Below, piece after piece: positions 23,908 through 32,151 of a stretch of DNA of 59,363 nt. This DNA comes from JBPCOI01 sp051000395 (GTDB lineage: Bacteria > Actinomycetota > Actinomycetes > Mycobacteriales > Jatrophihabitantaceae). The stretch lies in contig JBPCOI010000020.1 of the NCBI GenBank assembly GCA_051000395.1, forward strand, positions 1-59,363. The letters run 5' to 3'. The position numbers were made by a program, and so were the translations under genes. How positions within the stretch are numbered: position 1 is the stretch's first letter; each line of letters begins with the position of its first letter. Under the pieces are notes generated by a model. The model saw only the letters and a list, made by a program, of their open reading frames with translations, was not told the origin of the DNA and did not search any database.

Positions 23908-25542
23908 ATGTTCACGGGTGACCAGGACGTCACCGACAGGGGACTCAGCGTTCGTCCGGGCACGTCGGGCAGCGCAGCGTCGCGGCTGTCGGCTCCAGCA
24001 GTTGAACCTGCATCATCGTGCGGGCGTGAGGGACAACTGCTGCGCCCGCAGCCCCGGAGCGTCCGGTCGCCGGTACCGGACGCGCCCGAGGCCACTGCAG
24101 CGTCGCGGCCGCCGGCGGTCAGTCGCGAGCACTGGTTGCGGCACTATCAGGTGCTGCTGGTGTGCATCGACCTGATCGCCGCCAGCGTCGCCGTCGGATC
24201 TGCGTTCGCGCTCCGGTTCGGCAGCCCGACCGCGGACGAGGGCGTCCTGATCGACCTCGCCTACGCGCTGTTCGTGCCGCTGGCCTGGGTCGGCGTCGTC
24301 GCAGCCAACCGCGGCTACGAACGGCGCTTCGTCGGGGCCGGCGCGAGCGAGTTCGAACGGATCTTCCGTGCGTTCATGCACGTCGCCGTGCTCACCGTCT
24401 TCGTCTCCTACGTCACGAAGATCCCGCTCGCACGCGGCTTCGTCGTGCTGGCGATACCGCTCGTGCTCGTCCTGGATCTGCTGGGCCGCTACGCGGTGCG
24501 CAAGCTGCTGCACCGCAGGCGTGCGCGCGGTCAGTCGATGACCTCGGTCCTGGCGGTCGGTGGCGCAGCGTCGGTGGCGCAGTTCACCGCGATGCTGCAC
24601 CACGACCGTTTCGCGGGCATGCGCGTCGTCGGCGCCTGCACCCCGACCGGTTCCGACGACGGCCAGGCGGAACGGGTCCTGGACGGGATCGGGGTCCCGC
24701 TGCTCGGTGACGTCGACTGCGTGCGGGAAGCGGCCCGGCTGGTCGGCGCGCACAGCGTCGCCGTCCTGTCCGGTGAGATCGCGGCGGAAAAGCTGCGCTG
24801 GATCTCCTGGCAGCTGGAGGGCACCGACACCCACCTGATCGTGTCGCCCGGGCTGGTCGAGGTCGGCGGACGGCGCCTGCACATCCAACCGGTGGCCGGC
24901 CTGCCGATGCTGCACGTCGACGAGCCGCAGTTCACCGGTTGCCGGCGCATGGTCAAGGGCGCCTTCGACCGCTGCGTCGCCGGTGCGGCGCTGCTGGTCC
25001 TCTCGCCGCTGCTGGTCGCGATCGGCCTGCTCGTTCGGCTCGGCAGCGCGGGACCGGCGCTGTTCTTCCAGACTCGCGTGGGCCGCGACGGGCGCTCGTT
25101 CAAGATGGTCAAGTTCCGGTCGATGTGCGCGGACGCCGAACAGCGTCGCGGCGTGCTCGCCGACCGCAACGAAGTGGCGGACGGGCTGCTGTTCAAGATT
25201 CGCGATGATCCGCGGATCACTCCGATCGGCCGGGTGCTGCGCCGGTTCTCCCTCGACGAGCTGCCGCAGCTGATCAACGTCGTCACCGGTTCGATGTCAC
25301 TCGTCGGTCCGCGCCCGCCGCTGCCCGCCGAGGTCGCCCGCTACGGCGATGACGTGCGGCGCCGGCTGCTCGTCAAGCCCGGGCTAACCGGGTTGTGGCA
25401 GATCAGCGGCCGCAGCGACCTGTCCTGGGACGAGTCGGTGCGCCTGGACCTGCGCTACGTCGAGAACTGGTCGCTGGCCCTGGATGTCGTCGTGCTCTGG
25501 AAGACCGCCAGGGTCGTCCTCGGCGCCAACGGTGCGTACTGA
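23908..25542 (+). CDS. exopolysaccharide polyprenyl glycosylphosphotransferase (priming enzyme)
   Basis: Transfers a sugar-1-phosphate from a nucleotide sugar to undecaprenyl phosphate, starting repeat-unit assembly at the membrane. 544 residues: a low-complexity N-terminal 70, four hydrophobic segments, a CoA-binding-like Rossmann middle (SVLAVGGAASVAQF), a fifth hydrophobic segment and the C-terminal bacterial sugar transferase domain with KMVKFRSM, the DDPRITPIGRVLRRFSLDELPQ-type region, SLVGPRPPLP and KPGLTGLWQISGRS. This is the WbaP/CpsE/WcaJ architecture. It is first in the polysaccharide locus and one base before the glycosyltransferase. Confidence 0.94.
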   Translation: MFTGDQDVTDRGLSVRPGTSGSAASRLSAPAVEPASSCGREGQLLRPQPRSVRSPVPDAPEATAASRPPAVSREHWLRHYQVLLVCIDLIAASVAVGSAFALRFGSPTADEGVLIDLAYALFVPLAWVGVVAANRGYERRFVGAGASEFERIFRAFMHVAVLTVFVSYVTKIPLARGFVVLAIPLVLVLDLLGRYAVRKLLHRRRARGQSMTSVLAVGGAASVAQFTAMLHHDRFAGMRVVGACTPTGSDDGQAERVLDGIGVPLLGDVDCVREAARLVGAHSVAVLSGEIAAEKLRWISWQLEGTDTHLIVSPGLVEVGGRRLHIQPVAGLPMLHVDEPQFTGCRRMVKGAFDRCVAGAALLVLSPLLVAIGLLVRLGSAGPALFFQTRVGRDGRSFKMVKFRSMCADAEQRRGVLADRNEVADGLLFKIRDDPRITPIGRVLRRFSLDELPQLINVVTGSMSLVGPRPPLPAEVARYGDDVRRRLLVKPGLTGLWQISGRSDLSWDESVRLDLRYVENWSLALDVVVLWKTARVVLGANGAY

Positions 25543-25543
25543 G

Positions 25544-26830
25544 ATGCGCACGAACGGCAGGGCCTCGCTGCGGATCGCGCTGGTCGGGACGCGCGGAGTG
25601 CCGGCCCAGTACGGCGGCTTCGAGACGTGCGTCGAGGAAGTGGGCCGCCGCCTGGTCAAGGCCGGCCACGAGGTCGTCGTCTACTGCAGAACGCCGGCCG
25701 GGGCGTCGTCGGCGCACCCCGCGCGCTACGAGGGCATGGAGCTCGTGCATCTACCGGCCCTGCGCAGGAAATCCCTCGAGACGCTCAGCCACACCGCGCG
25801 CTCGGTAGCCCACCTGATGAGCCATCCGGTCGACGCGGCGGTCGTGTTCAATTCGGCCAACGCGCCGTTCCTGCCCCTGCTGCGGGCGCGCGGGGTACCG
25901 GTGGCGACCCACGTCGACGGCCTGGAGTGGAAGCGCACGAAGTGGCAGGGCGCCGGGCGCACCTATTACCGCGCGGCGGAGTCGATGGCGGTGCGCTGGT
26001 CGGACGCGCTGATCGCGGACGCGCAGGGAATCGCCGACTACTACGACCTGGAGTTCGGCGCGGCGACGGAGCTGATCTCCTACGGCGCGCCGATCGTCAC
26101 CGACGAGCGGCAGGACAAGCTGGCCGGCGCCGGGTTGCGCCCGCGCGGCTATCACCTGGTCGTCGCGCGTTTCGAGCCGGAGAACCACGTCGACGTGATC
26201 GTCGACGGGTACCGGCGCAGCAACGCCGAACTACCGCTCGTCGTCGTCGGTTCCGCACCGTACGCCGACGCACACACCGCTCGGATCCGCCAGCTCGGCG
26301 ACGAGCGGGTCCGGTACCTGGGCGGCGTGTGGGATCAGGACCTGCTCGACCAGCTCTACGCCAACTCGATGACCTACCTGCACGGCCACTCCGTCGGCGG
26401 CACGAACCCGTCGCTGCTGCGTGCGATCGGCGCCGGGGCGGCGAGCGTCGCCTTCGACGTCGACTTCAACCGAGAGGTGCTCGCCGATACGGGCCGGTAC
26501 TTCTCCGACGCCGCCGACGTTAGCCGCGAGATCGAGCGCGCCGAGGCCGACGTCCGCGAAACCCTGGCCCGCGGCCGACGCGCCCAACGCTCGGCCTACC
26601 GCTACGACTGGGACGACGTCGCCGCCCGCTACGAGGACTTGTGCTTCTCCCTCGCCTCGCTCGCCGGCTCGACCGCGCGTCGCCCCTCCGGGCGCCGTGC
26701 CGCGTCCGCAGCTGTCGGCCGTGCCTCCGAACGCGGCGCGAGGATGCCGCTGGTCCCCCGCCTGGGCTCCTCGCGCCGCCCGGGCCGCCATCGTCGCGCA
26801 CGATACGGCAGGGGCCGCATCCCGGCGTAG
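25544..26830 (+). CDS. glycosyltransferase, DUF1972/GT4 type (rhamnosyl-like)
   Basis: 428 residues. The N-terminal RIALVGTRGVPAQYGGFETCVEEVG is diagnostic of DUF1972-containing GT4 enzymes, often annotated as rhamnosyltransferases acting early in surface-polymer synthesis. The C-terminal half has VARFEPENHVDVI and a donor-site segment HGHSVGGTNPSLLRAIGAG. Beyond about residue 375 is a 50-residue tail very rich in Arg, Ala and Gly, unlike the family core. ATG 25544 is one base after the upstream stop. An in-frame ATG at 25484 lies inside the previous gene and is unlikely. The true donor sugar cannot be read from sequence. Confidence 0.88.
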   Translation: MRTNGRASLRIALVGTRGVPAQYGGFETCVEEVGRRLVKAGHEVVVYCRTPAGASSAHPARYEGMELVHLPALRRKSLETLSHTARSVAHLMSHPVDAAVVFNSANAPFLPLLRARGVPVATHVDGLEWKRTKWQGAGRTYYRAAESMAVRWSDALIADAQGIADYYDLEFGAATELISYGAPIVTDERQDKLAGAGLRPRGYHLVVARFEPENHVDVIVDGYRRSNAELPLVVVGSAPYADAHTARIRQLGDERVRYLGGVWDQDLLDQLYANSMTYLHGHSVGGTNPSLLRAIGAGAASVAFDVDFNREVLADTGRYFSDAADVSREIERAEADVRETLARGRRAQRSAYRYDWDDVAARYEDLCFSLASLAGSTARRPSGRRAASAAVGRASERGARMPLVPRLGSSRRPGRHRRARYGRGRIPA

Positions 26831-26939
26831 AACCGGTTGCGCCGCGATCCACGGACGCGGCGTCCGGCGAACACACCGTAGGCTCACGTCACCACACCGA
26901 CGACACTCATCTCGTCATACCGTTCGCCAGGGGAAAGCA

Positions 26940-27728
26940 ATGTTGCCATTTCCGATCCAAGCGCAGGTATCCGCACACCGTGACGAGTACGCGCGCGCGT
27001 TCAACTCGGCCGCGCCGGTGCGCCACGTGGTCATCGACGACTTCCTGGATCCGGATTTCGCGCAGCGACTCTACGGCGATCTGCCCCAAGCCGGTGACAT
27101 GCCCAAGTCGCGCGACTACATGTTCAGCGACAAGCGCGAGCTGTCCACCCTGGACCGCCATTCGGAGATCTCGCGCCAGCTGCACGAGGCGTTCATGAGC
27201 GCGCAGTTCGCGGACTTCCTGGCCCCCTTGGCCGGTCACCCGGTATTTCTCGATCCCGCCTACGTCGGCGGCGGATTCCACGCCGGCGCCGACGGCAGCT
27301 TCCTCGACCTCCACACCGACTTCAACATCCATCCCACGCACGAGGACTGGCTTCGCGAGTTCAACATCCTGCTCTACCTCAACCCGGGCTGGGAGCCCTC
27401 GTGGGGCGGCGAGCTGCTGCTCACCGACCGTCCCGGAGCGCCCACGACCGCGGTCGAGCCTCGCTTCAACCGGCTCGTCATCATGGAGTCGACGGACACC
27501 TCGTTCCACGGCTACGAACGAATCTCCTTTCCCGCCGGGCGTTCCCGCAGGTCCGTCGCGGCCTACGCCTACTCGCCGGTCGGCGCGGGCACGGTCTCGC
27601 GGCACACGACGAACTGGGTTCCCCAGGACGGCAGCCCGCTCAAGCGGATGCTGGCGAAGAACTGGAACTGGATCGTGCTGAGCAAGAACAAGGTCCTGGG
27701 AAGCGGCACCCTGAAGAACCGACGGTGA
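26940..27728 (+). CDS. 2-oxoglutarate/Fe(II)-dependent oxygenase (prolyl-4-hydroxylase-like)
   Basis: 262 residues. The facial triad is H125 and D127 (HTDFN) with H190 (SFHGYERI), and R204 is placed to bind the 2-oxoglutarate carboxylate. The N-terminal HVVIDDFLDPDFAQRLY start is typical of P4H-type 2OG oxygenases. The true ATG at 26940 has AGGGGAAA upstream; the longer ORF overlaps the glycosyltransferase in another frame. In sugar-polymer loci such enzymes may hydroxylate a sugar, lipid or protein substrate. Its stop overlaps the next glycosyltransferase by GTGA, so it is an integral operon member. The substrate is unknown. Confidence 0.88.
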   Translation: MLPFPIQAQVSAHRDEYARAFNSAAPVRHVVIDDFLDPDFAQRLYGDLPQAGDMPKSRDYMFSDKRELSTLDRHSEISRQLHEAFMSAQFADFLAPLAGHPVFLDPAYVGGGFHAGADGSFLDLHTDFNIHPTHEDWLREFNILLYLNPGWEPSWGGELLLTDRPGAPTTAVEPRFNRLVIMESTDTSFHGYERISFPAGRSRRSVAAYAYSPVGAGTVSRHTTNWVPQDGSPLKRMLAKNWNWIVLSKNKVLGSGTLKNRR

Positions 27729-28834
27729 GCGGACGGCCCGACGCGTTCGTGTTCATCCATCCCTCCGACGAGCTCTACGGCGCGGACCGGATGATGATCG
27801 AGATTCTCGCAGCACTTCCGCGCGACACGCCGGCGCAGGTCTGGTTACCGACGGATCTGCAACACCCCGACGCGCCGCTGTGCGCGCAGCTGCAACGGCG
27901 GGGGATCACGGTCCGCCATCTGGACCTGCCCGTCCTGCGTCGGGCCTATCGCAACCCGCGCGGTCTCGCCGGCCTGGGCCGCCGGGCGTCGCTGCTGGTC
28001 AGGGAGCTTCGCGCCGTTCGGCACGCAACCGTCTACTGCACGACGAGTGCCGCGCTGCTGGCTGCACCGCTCGCACGGGTGAGCGGTGCCCACCGCGTGG
28101 TGGGCCATGTCCAGGAGATCTGGACGCAGTCCGATCGTCGGGCGCTCACGTGGGCCGCGCGCAGCTGCCACAGGCTGCTGGCCATTTCGCGCGCGGTCGC
28201 GCAATCACTGCCGGCGTCGCTGCAGGCACGCACGACAGTCGTGCCCAACGCCACGTCCGACCCGGCGACCCACGTTCCGCTCGCCGGGCGCACCGGCCCG
28301 CTGCGCTACGTCGTCGCCAGCCGGTGGAATGCGTGGAAAGGCCATCAGACGTTGCTCTCCGCGTGGGACCGGCTGGACGCGCCAGGGCATCTCGTCGTGC
28401 TGGGCGGGCCCCCGGCGAGCGGCGAAGCCGTCGACGTGCGCGCGCTCGCAGCGGGCCTGCGGCGGCCGGAGTCGGTGAGCGTGATCGGCGAGGTGAGCGA
28501 TCCCGGGCCGTTCCTGGACGACGCCGACGTGGTCCTGATGCCCTCGGACAAGGCCGAACCCTTCGGGCTGGTCGCGATCGAAGCCTTCGCCCGAGCGCGA
28601 CCGGTCATCGGCACCGCTGCCGGCGGCCTGCTGGACGTCGTCACACCTGGCACCGATGGCTGGCTCGTCGCGCCCGGCGACGCCGCAGCGCTCGCCGACC
28701 TGTTGGCAGGCCTGGACCGCCCGGGGGTGACGGCAGCGGGAACGCGCGCTCGCGAGACCTATGAGCGCCGCTTCAGCTCCGCGCAGTTCGGCACCCGCTG
28801 GCGCGACGCGCTGTGCATCCCGGACGGGCGGTGA
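27725..28834 (+). CDS. glycosyltransferase family 4
   Basis: 369 residues, GT-B fold. The N-terminal HPSDELYGADRMMIEILAAL holds the Gly-rich acceptor loop of GT4 enzymes; the C-terminal domain has ASRWNAWKGHQTLLSAW and the nucleotide-sugar motif MPSDKAEPFGLVAIEAFARARPVIG with the conserved Glu pair. GTG 27725 gives a 4-base overlap with the oxygenase. It probably adds a sugar to the lipid-linked repeat unit in the cytoplasm. Donor and linkage are not predictable. Confidence 0.92.
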   Translation: MSGRPDAFVFIHPSDELYGADRMMIEILAALPRDTPAQVWLPTDLQHPDAPLCAQLQRRGITVRHLDLPVLRRAYRNPRGLAGLGRRASLLVRELRAVRHATVYCTTSAALLAAPLARVSGAHRVVGHVQEIWTQSDRRALTWAARSCHRLLAISRAVAQSLPASLQARTTVVPNATSDPATHVPLAGRTGPLRYVVASRWNAWKGHQTLLSAWDRLDAPGHLVVLGGPPASGEAVDVRALAAGLRRPESVSVIGEVSDPGPFLDDADVVLMPSDKAEPFGLVAIEAFARARPVIGTAAGGLLDVVTPGTDGWLVAPGDAAALADLLAGLDRPGVTAAGTRARETYERRFSSAQFGTRWRDALCIPDGR

Positions 28835-28953
28835 GCGCGGTGGTTGCCGGGAGCGGCGCACCGCGCATCGAGCGGGCGCGCGCCCTACAATCGCCAGCCT
28901 GCGGTGCGTCCTGCGCGCACACGCAGGTCACGGAGTCGGCCCTGGGAGTGGTG

Positions 28954-29610
28954 TTGACGAAGCTGGCACGTCGCGTCGGGGGTGCCGCCGCGGTCGTGCT
29001 CGCGGTCATCGCCGCGAGCGGCTGCTCGCATCACGCCGCGCAGCCGCGCGCCGGTGCCGCCAGCAGCCTGGCCACGGTGTCCAGCGCTCCAGATCCGGCA
29101 CCGAGCCCGACGCTTTCGCACACGACGGCGCGGGTGCCGGCGCCGTCACCGACTCCGGCGCCCAGCGGCCGAGCCGGATCGGTCAGCCCGGTCGTGCCGG
29201 TTCCGCTGGTCACGCTGCCGGCGACGCCGCTCACCGCGACCGGCCGGTTCGGCACCGGCGTCGCCGTGCGCGTGCTGCACATCGCGTACGGGACGGTGAC
29301 CGGAAGCGGCCCGGGAGTGCTCTCCGGCCGGCCCACCGTCACGTTCACGCTCGCCATCACCAACGGCTCGCCGGCGCCCATCAGCATCGACACGGTGCAG
29401 GTCAACGCCAGCTACGGGTCCACGGCGACGCCGGCGGTCGCGGCATGCTGCGGGGACGCGCAGCCGTTCGGCGGCTCGCTTGCTGCGGGCAGGACAGCGA
29501 CCGCTGCGTACGCATTCGCGATCCCGGTCCCGCAACAGCGCGACGTCGAACTCAGCGTGTGGTATGGCCAGGGCGTGCCGACTGTCGTGCTCACCGGCTC
29601 CGCCCGCTGA
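28954..29610 (+). CDS. putative lipoprotein with DUF4352-like domain
   Basis: About 218 residues. A short basic start and hydrophobic stretch lead to a lipobox-like AASGC, followed by a Pro/Ser/Thr/Ala-rich linker (about residues 25-85) and a beta-rich C-terminal domain with VTFTLAITNGSPAPISIDTVQVNASYG, resembling DUF4352 or related immunoglobulin-like extracellular domains. TTG 28954 is preferred (GGGAG at 28944-28948, 5 bases away); GTG 28951 is adjacent. The in-frame ORF back to 28813 would put the signal sequence internally. It is not a recognised biosynthetic enzyme and may be a surface assembly factor. Confidence 0.65.
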   Translation: MTKLARRVGGAAAVVLAVIAASGCSHHAAQPRAGAASSLATVSSAPDPAPSPTLSHTTARVPAPSPTPAPSGRAGSVSPVVPVPLVTLPATPLTATGRFGTGVAVRVLHIAYGTVTGSGPGVLSGRPTVTFTLAITNGSPAPISIDTVQVNASYGSTATPAVAACCGDAQPFGGSLAAGRTATAAYAFAIPVPQQRDVELSVWYGQGVPTVVLTGSAR

Positions 29611-29649
29611 TCAACGGTGGGCGCCTGCGTCCGCCGCGCTGGCACAACG

Positions 29650-29890
29650 CCTGCGTGGAGCGTCGCGAGTGCGCATCTGCCGCCGGTCGCCGCACTCGCA
29701 TGATCTCCTTTGCATAATGCTCGATGCACGACGTGCACGGTGCCTGAAAACCGACATCAGGAAGACGAGATCGAATTCGTCATCGGGAAAGGGCAGGCGA
29801 TACGAATCTGCTTGGACGGCGCGGGTGGGACTATAGAGATCGTCAAGATGCCGGCACGAATGAACGCGTATCCCTCGGTGCTCAGACATG
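29650..29890 (-). pseudogene. decayed SAM-dependent methyltransferase (Methyltransf_11-like)
   Basis: On the minus strand three frames together spell a class-I methyltransferase core. Frame 1 (about 29862 down to 29740) reads LYSPTRAVQADSYRLPFPDD followed by EFDLVFLMSVF. The reading then shifts to give IEHYAKEIMRVRRP, and shifts again to give TGGRCALATL. In intact enzymes this order is ADxYRxPFPDxxFDxVFLxSVFTHM, then EHYxxEIxRVLRPGGRC. No N-terminal SAM-binding GxGxG motif is found upstream, and no frame is open throughout. The stretch is visibly A/T-richer than its surroundings. It is probably a sugar O-methyltransferase lost from the polysaccharide locus. Confidence 0.7.
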
Positions 29891-30329
29891 CTGGCACGCC
29901 GTTGGAGCGGACGCGCAGCGAGGAGGCCAGCAGCCCGCCGAGTCCGAGGCGCCGGCGAACCGGAGCGTCGGGCGCGTCGATGACGGGCAGCACCTGGCGT
30001 AGCGCAGAGTGTGCCAGGACGCCCCCAAGCGGCGGGCCGCCATCCGTTTGCGCTTGCGTTCTACCGCCAGTGGCCAGTGCGGCTACCGCCAGTGGCCAGC
30101 GCGCACTCTCCCGGCCCACAGAGCCCATCTACGGGGTGCAACCACGCGTGGGACGCGGGCACTGAGATCGAAGGTCGCCGACGCCCGTCGCACCGGCGCG
30201 AATGCAGCGAACAGGACTCAACCTGCTGCGACATGTATTGTAACGATGCTAATAGGTACTGCGTCCCGGAACTCGCCGCTGCCCGGTCGGGAAGCCGGAA
30301 CCGGTAGCACCCGGCGTTCGGAGGACTGC
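29891..30329. other. non-coding remainder of the gap before the Wzz/BY-kinase gene
   Basis: No gene is supported here. Overlapping ORFs in several frames lack recognisable domains. It contains a short tandem duplication (30061-30103) and an A/T-rich patch around 30234-30255 (a TAATAG hexamer near 30251) that could be part of a promoter for the Wzz-like gene. GGAGG at 30320-30324 is the ribosome-binding site of that gene. Together with the pseudogene this makes 719 bases without an intact gene, unusual for this window. Confidence 0.5.
30061..30103. repeat. two-copy direct repeat of about 21 bases
   Basis: CTACCGCCAGTGGCCAG occurs at 30061 and again at 30083, followed by TGCGG and CGCG respectively, giving two nearly identical units in tandem within the non-coding gap. 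Possibly a replication-slippage product. Confidence 0.8.
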
Positions 30330-32138
30330 ATGGAAATGCGGCAGTACGTCCGCGTCGTCGTCGAGCGCTGGATCCTGGTGGCGCTGGTGACCCTGCTGGG
30401 GCTGCTCGGCGCCGCGGCGTACACCTTTCTCACTCCCAAGACCTACCAGTCCGAGGCGAAACTGTTCATCTCGGTGACGGCGGTGCAGAACAACAACGAC
30501 GCGAATTCGGTCTACGCGGCCTCGCAGTTCGTGTTGCAGCGCATTACCTCATATACCCTGCTCGCCGACAGCGGACAGGTCCTGGGCCCGGTCATCACCT
30601 CGCTTGGCCTGCACGAAACCGTCGCACAACTGAGCACGCACGTTTCGGTGGGCAATCCCGCCCAGACGGCGTTCCTGACCGTGGACGCCACCGACAGCAA
30701 CCCGGTCGAGGCGGCCCGCATCGCCAACGCCGTTGCCGACACCCTGAGCACGGTGATCGAGAATCTCGAACGCTCCGGCGCGGTGAACAGCTCGCCGGTG
30801 CTCGTCACCGTCACCACCCGGGCGGTACCGGTATCGACGCCGATCTCGCCGAAACCAGCGCTCGACCTCGCCCTCGGATTCGTCGTGGGACTCGTGCTCG
30901 GGCTCGGGGCGGCGCTGCTGCGCTCGCAGGGTGACACGACGATCAGGAGCGTGGCGGCACTGCGCGAGCTGTCAGGCGCCGCGCCGCTGGGCGTGTTCCG
31001 GCAGCGCCGATTCATGCACAAGAGCGCCCGTGACGCCCCCGATCAGCTGCAAGCAGCCGATGTCGAGGCCTTCCGCGCGCTTCGCACGAGTCTCGCGCTG
31101 GCCAACGGCGGCCGGCTGCCCGCGCGCCTGGCTGTGACCTCGGCCGGCCCGGGCGTGGGCCGCACGATGGTCGCGTGCAACCTGGCGATCGCCACGGCAG
31201 AGGCAGGCACCCGGGTGTGCCTTGTCGAGGCCGACTTCCGTCACCCGCGCTTCGCACAGTACCTCGGTACCCCGCACTCGGACGGGCTGTGCGCGGTGCT
31301 GGTCGGTGACCAGGAGCTCGACGACGTGCTGATCGACTGGAGCGACGGTCCGATGGCTGTACTCGTGGCCGGGGGCAAGCCGGAGGATGCAAGCCGGTTG
31401 CTCGCGTCCGAGGCCATGACCCGCATTCTCGATGAGCTCGGTAGACGCTTCGAGCTGGTCGTCCTCGACGTTCCGGCAGCCCGTACCGTTGCTGACGCGC
31501 TGATCGTCGCGCGGGCGACTGACGGTGCGCTGGTGGTGGCGCGCCACGGGGCCACCAAGCGCGAGCTGTTGCGTGACGCGCTCGCCGCACTCGAGGCGGC
31601 CGGCGTGCGGGTGTTCGGCACGGCGTTGGTCGCCGTGCCGAAGCGGGAATGGCGCAGCCACGCCTACGACCTCGCCGCCGGATCGCCGGCACCGGAACTG
31701 CGCGGCGAGCACCAGACGCAGCAGCCGCGGCTCGGCCGTCCGGCGCTCCCGCAGTTCTCGACCCGGGGACCGAAGGCCGAGCATGGGGCGTCGGCCGACG
31801 ACGTCACGGCGCGGGTACCGGATCTCGACCCGCCGTCCTCGGGCGGCCCGCCGGCGAGCGCAGCGGAGGACGATCCGGCCGGTGAGGACCAGGCGCCGGA
31901 CAACGACGGGCAGGCGGGTCCGGACGCTGATCCAGCTGTTCAGGACGACGGGCACGCGCCACCGGACGACGATCCCGCGACGCCGGACAGCGCAACACTC
32001 GGCGCGCCGCGCGGTAACGGGCGCAGCAGGCGCGGCTCAGCCGGGGACGACGCCGCGCGCAACGGCCACACGAAGCCAGCCGCCACGGACGCGCCGGGCG
32101 GACGGATCGCTCGTCAGCCGCCCGCGCGACGGATCTGA
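30330..32138 (+). CDS. Wzz-type chain-length regulator fused to BY-kinase-like ATPase
   Basis: 602 residues. The N-terminal Wzz domain has transmembrane segments near residues 15-35 and 175-200. A P-loop domain (about 245-445) is related to bacterial tyrosine kinases (CpsD/Wzc). Its Walker A reads GPGVGRTMVACN, with Arg (R278) where Lys is expected; Walker A' reads LVEADFRHP, with Glu for the usual Asp; Walker B is LVVLDVPA. The last 150 residues are Pro/Asp/Gly-rich and lack the Tyr cluster that BY-kinases autophosphorylate. It probably still sets chain length and export with Wzx/Wzy, but kinase activity is doubtful. ATG 30330 has GGAGG upstream. Confidence 0.88.
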   Translation: MEMRQYVRVVVERWILVALVTLLGLLGAAAYTFLTPKTYQSEAKLFISVTAVQNNNDANSVYAASQFVLQRITSYTLLADSGQVLGPVITSLGLHETVAQLSTHVSVGNPAQTAFLTVDATDSNPVEAARIANAVADTLSTVIENLERSGAVNSSPVLVTVTTRAVPVSTPISPKPALDLALGFVVGLVLGLGAALLRSQGDTTIRSVAALRELSGAAPLGVFRQRRFMHKSARDAPDQLQAADVEAFRALRTSLALANGGRLPARLAVTSAGPGVGRTMVACNLAIATAEAGTRVCLVEADFRHPRFAQYLGTPHSDGLCAVLVGDQELDDVLIDWSDGPMAVLVAGGKPEDASRLLASEAMTRILDELGRRFELVVLDVPAARTVADALIVARATDGALVVARHGATKRELLRDALAALEAAGVRVFGTALVAVPKREWRSHAYDLAAGSPAPELRGEHQTQQPRLGRPALPQFSTRGPKAEHGASADDVTARVPDLDPPSSGGPPASAAEDDPAGEDQAPDNDGQAGPDADPAVQDDGHAPPDDDPATPDSATLGAPRGNGRSRRGSAGDDAARNGHTKPAATDAPGGRIARQPPARRI

Positions 32139-32151
32139 CCGGAACCATCCC

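Noticed and set aside
25484..25543. Earlier start for the DUF1972 glycosyltransferase
   Set aside because: It would lie wholly within the end of the priming transferase; ATG 25544, one base after that stop, begins the conserved N-terminus.
29757..30128. Intact minus-strand gene in the non-coding gap
   Set aside because: The open frame overlaps the methyltransferase remnant in another frame and no conserved domain is recognisable.
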